From positions 1 to 11,278 of the forward strand of contig CANGZO010000055.1 in assembly GCA_947458305.1 (NCBI GenBank): 11,278 bases of DNA. The letters are read 5' to 3'. The notes beneath the pieces were generated by a model that saw nothing but the letters and a program-made list of their open reading frames with translations, searched no databases and was not told where the DNA came from. Positions 6,446 through 11,278 of this stretch are shown here, piece by piece. The stretch is from Comamonadaceae bacterium (GTDB lineage Bacteria; Pseudomonadota; Gammaproteobacteria; Burkholderiales; Burkholderiaceae_C). How positions within the stretch are numbered: the first letter of the stretch is position 1; every line of letters starts with the position of its first letter. Made by a program: the position numbers and the translations under genes.

Positions 6446-8392
6446 TCAGAGCACTTCGATACCCTGCTGGATAAACAGGTCAAGGCCCCAATAGGCATTG
6501 CTATATACGGTGTATGAGGGCATATCCGGCAATTGATTTGGCTGCTGACTCCATATTTGATCTGTCGACGACCCCACCAGGTCATCGAGTGACACTTTGT
6601 CACCCGTATCGCCATCGATGCGCATTTGCCGACGACCGCTCGAAACGAAACTGTCCTTCACGCCAAGCGCCAGCACATCGCCCATGGTCAGTTTTAAGGT
6701 GTCATTTCCGACACCATCGGTCATCACGATGTGGTTGATTGCAGCCACAGAGTTCACTGCAGGATTTATCGAATAAGCATCAGCAACATTCAATAAAGTT
6801 TCTTGTCCCGGAGTGAATTGGAGCTTACCAACAGCCCCAGCGAAAGCACCAGTGCCGAATGTTTTAGGGGTTTTGTATTCAGCATTCAAACTGTTTTGGC
6901 TCAAATTCACAACACTGACGTTTGATGAGAATGCCCAAGCATCTTCAACTGAGGCTGTTTGAGGATTATCAGCACTGGTGAGCGTTTTCGCGGCATTACC
7001 CGCCAAATCCCAAAATCCAATCTTAAATACACCTCCATCTGTTGCATCTGATAAAGCAACAAAGGAAGTTGATATCTTTTGGGCGGTTGAAGAAGCCCAG
7101 TAATGACCTAACTCAGAGGAGCCAGCGGTAACAGGCGCACCCCAAGTTGAACTGGTACTTGAGCTGCTGAAAGCCAGCGCAAACAGCGGCACTACCTGGT
7201 CTACGCCAAACGATTGGTCCCAAGCTTTCAAAATATTGCCCGCGTTGTCCACCAATGTGGCCTTCAACAGGTATTGGTTGTTCTTACCAGCCAAATCGAT
7301 GGATGGCTTGAACACCCATGCGCCAGTCGTTGCATCGGGGGTGATGTACGCGTAATCGAGCGTTGTGCCGGTGATGCCCACCACCTGCACCAAGAGTTTT
7401 TGCGTAGCAGCGTTATAGTTGGTGATCGTTCCGTCAAATTCTGGTTTCGACTGATTGGTTAAAAAATCGTCTTGGACAAAATCGAACTCTGACTGTGTCA
7501 TCTTGCGCAAGTTGAACAATGGGGATGGGTCAAGCGCCTCCGACAATCGGTCCACCACAAAGGGGGTTCCAGAAAAAGGCTGAGATGTGTTGCCCGCCGC
7601 ATCTTTGACCACCACCGAATAAGTCACCTGCCCGTTTCCCAATGCATCGGCGTCGGGAATTTGAACCACAAATTGACCTTGCGCATTTTTGGTGGTCGAT
7701 GTGTAGATTTTTCCGTTCATGAGCGTTACCGTGGCACTGACGGCATCGGGGTCGGCCGTGATCAGCAAGCGCAGTGTTTTGTCGGCGGTAATGCCGTCGT
7801 TGTTGCTCACGCCGGTATCGTTTTCGGGTGCCAATCTGGCGGCTCTTAAGCCAGGCGGTGTTGTGTCCGGTACACCGCCACCCCCACCCCCTCCGCCACC
7901 ACCTGCCCCGAGCAAAGCCAATGGCGCTGCCACCAGCGGGTTAACGCCCGCAGCGGCCACCAAAGCACCCACTGCCGCACCAGATCCCGCCAACTGCTCG
8001 CTGCCCAAAGCCATGCCGGTGCTCTTGGCACCATCGGTCAAGCGGCTGAGCATTTGAGCCGAATCCCCGGTCTCGGGCACATAGGCGTGCAAAACACCAG
8101 CATCGACTTCGCCAACCAGGCTTTCATTACCAGCGTGCTCGTAGTAGTCGGTGATCATGACGTCCACTGTGTCACGGCCCTCAAAGCTGATGCGCAAGTC
8201 TTTGCCCACCCGCTTGACTCGGATGTTGTCAGGCCCTTGGCCCGTGCTGACATCCACCAACTGGTAGCGTGCGCCCGGTGCGGCCTTGATCTTGAGTGGA
8301 CCCCAAAATGATCCCGGGGCTGGCACATCGTGGGTCAGGGTCTTGGCACTGCCTTGTGCGTTTTTGACGATGATTTTGTAAGCATTTTTCAT
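6446..8392 (-). CDS. Short BapA-type surface adhesin, probable type I secretion substrate
   Basis: The protein has 648 residues in a clear modular order. Residues 1-130 match the BapA-type prefix seen at the N-terminus of large biofilm adhesins (LKIKAAPGARYQLVD, NIRVKRVGKDLRISFEG, DYYEH). Residues 135-163 form an Ala/Leu-rich hydrophobic stretch, followed by ten glycines (164-173). Three Ig-like segments follow, each with an AGN-type motif: DAAGN at 264-268, DNAGN at 382-386 and DLAGN at 462-466. The C-terminus (about 530-648) carries LKLTMGDVLALG, MRIDGDTGDKVSLDDL and the YTVYSNAYWGLDLFIQQGIEVL ending, typical of type I secretion targets. DGVGNDTL at 559-566 resembles a single degenerate RTX nonapeptide. 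There is no Sec signal peptide, consistent with a C-terminal export signal. The ATG at 8392 is chosen because MKNAYKIIVKNAQG is the normal prefix start; its ribosome site is weak. The gene begins 34 bp after the OmpA-like gene and is probably in its operon. Family members are usually far longer. Export and adhesion are inferred from architecture. Confidence 0.82.
   Translation of the reverse strand: MKNAYKIIVKNAQGSAKTLTHDVPAPGSFWGPLKIKAAPGARYQLVDVSTGQGPDNIRVKRVGKDLRISFEGRDTVDVMITDYYEHAGNESLVGEVDAGVLHAYVPETGDSAQMLSRLTDGAKSTGMALGSEQLAGSGAAVGALVAAAGVNPLVAAPLALLGAGGGGGGGGGGVPDTTPPGLRAARLAPENDTGVSNNDGITADKTLRLLITADPDAVSATVTLMNGKIYTSTTKNAQGQFVVQIPDADALGNGQVTYSVVVKDAAGNTSQPFSGTPFVVDRLSEALDPSPLFNLRKMTQSEFDFVQDDFLTNQSKPEFDGTITNYNAATQKLLVQVVGITGTTLDYAYITPDATTGAWVFKPSIDLAGKNNQYLLKATLVDNAGNILKAWDQSFGVDQVVPLFALAFSSSSTSSTWGAPVTAGSSELGHYWASSTAQKISTSFVALSDATDGGVFKIGFWDLAGNAAKTLTSADNPQTASVEDAWAFSSNVSVVNLSQNSLNAEYKTPKTFGTGAFAGAVGKLQFTPGQETLLNVADAYSINPAVNSVAAINHIVMTDGVGNDTLKLTMGDVLALGVKDSFVSSGRRQMRIDGDTGDKVSLDDLVGSSTDQIWSQQPNQLPDMPSYTVYSNAYWGLDLFIQQGIEVL
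7874..7903 (-). repeat. Ten-glycine codon run in the adhesin
   Basis: Ten consecutive Gly codons (residues 164-173, mixed GGT, GGC, GGG and GGA) join the prefix and hydrophobic stretch to the first Ig-like segment. Mixed codons limit simple slippage. It probably acts as a flexible or thin linker. Confidence 0.85.
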
Positions 8393-8426
8393 GGTGATGT
8401 CTGTCCGCTGGGTTGATCGGATGTCT

Positions 8427-9497
8427 TCAGCGCTTGGCGCCTGTGACCACGATGTCCACACGGCGATTGGGCGCGTGGCAGAGTTTGTTGACAGGCGTAG
8501 CAGCATTGCCGCAATTGACTTTGATCAATTGACGCGAGCCCTCACCCTCGATCTGGAAGCCTTTGGTCGGCCTGATGCCCCTCTCTTTGAGCTGATCTGC
8601 AACCACTTGGGCTCGCTCAAATGACAATTTGATGTTGGCAGCTGGTTGACCAATCGCATCGCTGTGGCCGACGACACGGATGCGTTCCACTTTTGAAAAG
8701 TCTTGGCGAAGTTTTTGCGCCATGATTTCAATTTCGTTGTAAGCCTTGGCGCGCAGTTGGGTTTTGCCAAAATCAAAAAGTGCGTCCGATTCGAGTGCAT
8801 AAAGTCGTGGCACTGGCGGCCTGACGGGTGCGGGCTCACTCCGAATGGGTTGGACCACAGGAACAGGAACAGGTACAGGTGCAGGTGCCGGAACAGGTGC
8901 AGCAGCCTGAACAACTGGTGGCGGCAATACCTTGCATTCTTGGACCCGTGGTGATCGGGAAACGGTGTGGGTCTGCAATGCCGTCGAGTTCAGCTCACGC
9001 AGCGCTTGTTCTGACCTGACTTCTGAGAGCTGACCGGTTTCTTCGACTTTCAGAAACAGTGTTTGGCCTGTTTGAAAGGTCCATGGGTTGGCAGGCGCGT
9101 GTTTGCCCGTGTGCATTTTCTGGGCATCGTCGAGGACGGCCAACAAACTGGCTTGCCCCGGCAATGTACAAAACTCGGAGTAAGCGCCTCGCAACAGCGA
9201 TGCGTGATAGCGCTTGTCAATGTAAATGTTGGCAGGCGATCCTATGGCTTTGGGCCCTACCCTGTAAATCAAGACTTTGGCTTGGTCCGCCGTGGGTGGC
9301 GGTACAGAGGCAAAAGAGGCCCCAAAGGGCTCTAAAGCATCGGCTGCAAAGCGCACGGCATCCGCGTCTTTGGGCTTGATCTCGGTTTGTGGCAGCTGGT
9401 TTTGGGCGTAGACAACCCCTGCAACTGTAAAAAACACCAAAAGCAGTGATTGCTTGAACGACGGCAACCAGTTTGATCGGGGTACAAGGTAATGCAC
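8427..9497 (-). CDS. Periplasmic OmpA-family protein with peptidoglycan-binding C-terminal domain
   Basis: This 356-residue protein starts with a Sec signal peptide: basic N-terminus, hydrophobic core LLLVFFTVAGVV, and likely cleavage after VYA at residue 31. There is no lipobox cysteine. Residues about 68-165 form a globular region (AKVLIYRVGPKAIGSPANIYIDKRYHAS...) somewhat like DUF2846-type domains; this match is tentative. A Pro/Val/Ala linker follows (191-230). Residues 232-352 are an OmpA_C-like domain: DALFDFGKTQLR, VVGHSDAIG with the diaminopimelate-binding D280, and LSFERAQVV with R295. C329 and C340 are placed for the disulfide seen in some OmpA domains. No beta-barrel is visible, so it should be soluble and tethered to peptidoglycan. 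The GTG at 9497 is chosen because GGAG lies 5 bases upstream. The adhesin gene follows after 34 bp, which suggests a joint role in adhesin export or anchoring (inferred). Confidence 0.85.
   Translation of the reverse strand: MHYLVPRSNWLPSFKQSLLLVFFTVAGVVYAQNQLPQTEIKPKDADAVRFAADALEPFGASFASVPPPTADQAKVLIYRVGPKAIGSPANIYIDKRYHASLLRGAYSEFCTLPGQASLLAVLDDAQKMHTGKHAPANPWTFQTGQTLFLKVEETGQLSEVRSEQALRELNSTALQTHTVSRSPRVQECKVLPPPVVQAAAPVPAPAPVPVPVPVVQPIRSEPAPVRPPVPRLYALESDALFDFGKTQLRAKAYNEIEIMAQKLRQDFSKVERIRVVGHSDAIGQPAANIKLSFERAQVVADQLKERGIRPTKGFQIEGEGSRQLIKVNCGNAATPVNKLCHAPNRRVDIVVTGAKR
8860..8901 (-). repeat. Hexanucleotide tandem repeat encoding the Pro-Val/Pro-Ala linker
   Basis: Seven imperfect 6-bp units lie head to tail; on the + strand they read GGAACA, GGAACA, GGTACA, GGTGCA, GGTGCC, GGAACA, GGTGCA. 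They encode alternating Pro and Val or Ala in the linker of the OmpA-family protein. Gain or loss of a unit would change linker length by two residues without a frameshift. Confidence 0.85.
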
Positions 9498-9623
9498 AAA
9501 GACTCCACAAGGCTAAGGAGTCAAAAATGTATACTAAATGATTTACAAATTAAGCTAACTCAATAAAAAGAAAAGAAATTTATCTCAAAATACCCCCATT
9601 TTTATAGGCGATTCATTCTCTCT
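9498..9623 (-). promoter_or_regulatory. AT-rich promoter and leader region of the OmpA-adhesin operon
   Basis: This 126-bp gap is far richer in A+T than its surroundings (14 G/C of 60 bases at 9541-9600). Read on the - strand, TATACA (9533-9528) and TATAAA (9606-9601) are -10 candidates; no convincing -35 pairs with either. If TATACA is used, transcription would begin around 9521, just at a short inverted repeat, GACTCC (9522-9517) with GGAGTC (9506-9501). This repeat includes the GGAG Shine-Dalgarno of the OmpA gene (9506-9503). No intrinsic terminator for the upstream small membrane-protein gene is visible, so read-through from nagZ is possible. Confidence 0.5.
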
Positions 9624-9923
9624 TCATCTCTTGTTCATTGGCGGCAAGCGTTGGTCCAAATCTTTCAGTTCCCGAACCTCCACATCCACGACACTGTCAT
9701 CGGTTGAATAACGGTTGGGATTTGACGAAGCAGATGACCTTTGCCGAAAGTTTTTGCGCATCGTGCTGTACTGCTGCCAAACCACTGCGACCTGGGGTTT
9801 TTGACCTGTCACCAACCAACGCAACGCCGCCCAAACCACGTAAATCAACAGAAACAACAACATGCCAAGAAGCAAGACCAGGCCAAGAATGGCCACAAAC
9901 AATTTGATGAGAAATTGACCCAT
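9624..9923 (-). CDS. Small membrane protein of unknown function
   Basis: The gene encodes 99 residues. Residues 4-38 are strongly hydrophobic (FLIKLFVAILGLVLLLGMLL and on to WLV), enough for one long or two tight membrane helices. The rest is a charged, probably cytoplasmic tail rich in Arg, Ser and Asp (RKNFRQRSSASSNPNRY, DDSVVDVEVRELKDLDQR). I do not recognise a family. The ATG at 9923 has only a weak purine-rich stretch upstream, but the reading frame lies 31 bp behind nagZ in the same direction and looks like the last gene of acpS-nagZ. It could be an envelope accessory protein; that is a guess from position and topology. Confidence 0.65.
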   Translation of the reverse strand: MGQFLIKLFVAILGLVLLLGMLLFLLIYVVWAALRWLVTGQKPQVAVVWQQYSTMRKNFRQRSSASSNPNRYSTDDSVVDVEVRELKDLDQRLPPMNKR

Positions 9924-9954
9924 GGTGTTTTCTAACTCAAAAAGTGCCGCTCAA

Positions 9955-11040
9955 TCAAGGCAACAAATCCAGCGCGCGCATGTAGTCGGCTGAACGCACC
10001 AAGGACTCCCAATCTCTGGGTGGGGCCACGGGCAAAAGTCCCAGACGCCGCTCTTCGCTGATCTCACTGGGCGTCCAGCGGCCTTTGAGCTGGGCTTCGG
10101 CCAACTGGTCGAGCACCTCGTCCAGTTCTGCCCCGCCGTTCACGGCTGAACGGTTGCACAGCAGCGCCAGGTCGCACCCGGCGTGCAGCGCGGTGATGAC
10201 CGCTTCGGTGTAGCTGAGCGTGCGGCCATCGACCTGGCGGGCGGCGGCCATCGACAGGTCGTCTGTGCAGACCACGCCCTGAAAACCCAACTGCCCTCGC
10301 AAAATGTCTTGCAACCAGCGGGACGAAAAACCTGCCGGTCGGCTGTCTACCTTGCTGTAAATCACATGGGCGGGCATCACGGCCGTGAGCACGCTACCCA
10401 GCCATCGATAAGGCTGCGCATCGTCGGCCAAGATAGCCTTGAGGCTGCGCTTGTCCACCGGCAGCGCCACATGCGAGTCAGCCTTGACGGCGCCGTGCCC
10501 CGGGAAATGTTTGCCGCAGTTGCCCATGCCAGCCTGCAGCAGGCCTTGCATCAGGCTGCGGGCGAGCAGACTCACCACACGCGAATCGCGTGCAAAGGCA
10601 CGGTCACCGATCACGCCGCTCTCGCCATGGTCCAGATCAAGCACGGGCGTGAAGCTGAAGTCGACACCGCATGCGCGCAATTCACTGGCCAATACAAAGC
10701 CCACCGAGGTGGCTGCCTCACAGGCTTTCATCACGCCCGAGCCGGGCTGGCCCTTATCGTCTTGGCCCCAGAGCTCACCCAGGACCCGCATGGGGGGCAA
10801 GTGGGTGAAGCCGTCGGTGCGAAAACGCTGCACGCGCCCCCCTTCGTGGTCCACCGCGATCAAGAGGTCTGCACGGATGCTTTTGATCTCGGTGCACAAG
10901 TCGGTGAGTTGCGCCCGGCTTTGCCAGTTGCGGCCAAACAAAATCATGCCCCCCACCATAGGGTGGGCCAAACGGCGGCGGTCGACATCCGTCAGGCTTT
11001 GGCCTTCGATGTCGATGATCAAGGGGGCGTGGAGGGTCAT
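9955..11040 (-). CDS. nagZ: Beta-N-acetylhexosaminidase (NagZ)
   Basis: This 361-residue cytoplasmic glycoside hydrolase family 3 enzyme removes N-acetylglucosamine from anhydromuropeptides during peptidoglycan recycling; in many Gram-negatives its products influence AmpC beta-lactamase induction. The substrate-binding AVDHEGGRVQRF is at 62-73. The signature KHFPGHG is at 177-183, with D188 and H190 of ADSH as the catalytic dyad that donates the proton. The nucleophile is the first aspartate of CTDDLSM (D260). Length is normal for single-domain NagZ (about 340-360). The ATG at 11040 gives the family-like start MTLHAPLIIDIEG. The frame remains open 35 codons upstream, but that part overlaps acpS and has no NagZ similarity. 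It lies 44 bp behind acpS, the common arrangement in Burkholderiales. Confidence 0.95.
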   Translation of the reverse strand: MTLHAPLIIDIEGQSLTDVDRRRLAHPMVGGMILFGRNWQSRAQLTDLCTEIKSIRADLLIAVDHEGGRVQRFRTDGFTHLPPMRVLGELWGQDDKGQPGSGVMKACEAATSVGFVLASELRACGVDFSFTPVLDLDHGESGVIGDRAFARDSRVVSLLARSLMQGLLQAGMGNCGKHFPGHGAVKADSHVALPVDKRSLKAILADDAQPYRWLGSVLTAVMPAHVIYSKVDSRPAGFSSRWLQDILRGQLGFQGVVCTDDLSMAAARQVDGRTLSYTEAVITALHAGCDLALLCNRSAVNGGAELDEVLDQLAEAQLKGRWTPSEISEERRLGLLPVAPPRDWESLVRSADYMRALDLLP

Positions 11041-11066
11041 GGGTATTTCAAGTTCAAAGTCAGTTC

Positions 11067-11081
11067 GGGGTGAACCACCCC
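11067..11081 (-). other. Small hairpin between acpS and nagZ
   Basis: GGGGTG (11067-11072) and CACCCC (11076-11081) form a perfect 6-bp stem with a 3-nt loop between the acpS stop and the nagZ start. There is no T-tract, so it is not a clear terminator. It may be an mRNA processing or stability element, or chance. Confidence 0.25.
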
Positions 11082-11084
11082 ATA

Positions 11085-11278
11085 TCAAGGGGCAGCGCTG
11101 ACGGAAACAGGCAAAGTTGTCGTGGCAGTGGTCTCGACCACGCAAAAACTCGCCGCGTATTCGGATTCGTCGGTCACGGTGATGTGGGCTTGTAGGCCCT
11201 TGGCTTCAAACCATTCTTTGAGCACGCCGTGCAGCACGATGACCGGCTGGCCGCTGGGCAGCTTGCCCACCTCGCACA
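11085..11278 (-). CDS. acpS: Holo-[acyl-carrier-protein] synthase, C-terminal part (partial)
   Basis: The frame is open to the window edge and ends at TGA 11087-11085; about 63 C-terminal residues are visible. The sequence EVGKLPSGQPVIVLHG, then HITVTDESEYAASFCVVE, matches the end of AcpS, where SGQP and the SHxxxYA-type strand (here SDESEYA-like, DESEYAASFCVVE) form the trimer and CoA-binding core. AcpS transfers 4'-phosphopantetheine from CoA to apo-ACP. About 15 extra residues (TTATTTLPVSVSAAP) follow the usual end and look disordered. The GTG at 11270 is an internal valine codon; the true start is beyond the window. nagZ follows on the same strand. Confidence 0.9.
   Translation of the reverse strand, partial: CEVGKLPSGQPVIVLHGVLKEWFEAKGLQAHITVTDESEYAASFCVVETTATTTLPVSVSAAP

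Noticed and set aside
7719..8057. + strand frame with a poly-proline run
   Set aside because: The proline run is the antisense reading of the poly-glycine codons of the adhesin; no independent support.
8393..8506. 38-codon N-terminal extension of the adhesin
   Set aside because: It overlaps the end of the OmpA-family gene, and the BapA-type prefix begins naturally at MKNAYKI.
10183..11101. Two + strand frames (296 and 220 codons) opposite nagZ
   Set aside because: Both are shadows of nagZ, whose catalytic motifs are intact; neither shows a domain.
11041..11145. 35-codon N-terminal extension of NagZ
   Set aside because: Overlaps acpS, lacks NagZ similarity, and the family start is MTLHAPLIIDIEG at 11040.

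Overview
The window reads as chromosomal DNA of a betaproteobacterium, most likely Burkholderiales and probably Comamonadaceae. The reasons are the trpF-trpB-trpA-accD order, an acpS-nagZ pair, GC-rich codon use and the sequence character of the housekeeping proteins. The genus cannot be fixed by eye. No tRNA, rRNA, CRISPR array, insertion sequence or phage gene was seen.

Positions 1-3335 (+ strand) hold the last steps of tryptophan synthesis: the 3' end of trpF, complete trpB and complete trpA. They are followed by accD, the carboxyltransferase beta subunit of acetyl-CoA carboxylase. Two small GC-rich hairpins, one resembling a REP element, lie between trpA and accD. A strong bidirectional terminator (3359-3382) ends this block. 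The next genes are a divergent pair. A two-repeat YggT membrane protein (- strand) converges on accD. A stand-alone LON substrate-binding domain protein (+ strand) starts only about 33 bp from the yggT start. lysS (lysyl-tRNA synthetase) follows on the + strand and ends at a second bidirectional terminator (6396-6423).

From 6446 to the right edge everything is on the - strand. Read in transcription order this is acpS (partial) - nagZ - a 99-residue single-helix membrane protein, then an AT-rich gap, then an OmpA-family periplasmic protein followed 34 bp later by a 648-residue surface adhesin. The adhesin has a BapA-type N-terminal prefix, a run of ten glycines, three Ig-like segments and a C-terminal region like those of type I secretion targets. 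It is a very short member of a family whose members usually run to thousands of residues.

The OmpA/adhesin pair is the accessory and most interesting part. It has an AT-rich promoter region (14 G/C in 60 bases at 9541-9600). A potential hairpin pairs the ribosome binding site of the OmpA gene. The adhesin has a core of markedly lower GC than its N-terminal part, and an AAAG tetrapeptide that fits the LapG-protease cleavage consensus. No type I transporter or LapD/LapG genes are in the window, so export and release are inferred. The rest is ordinary housekeeping sequence.
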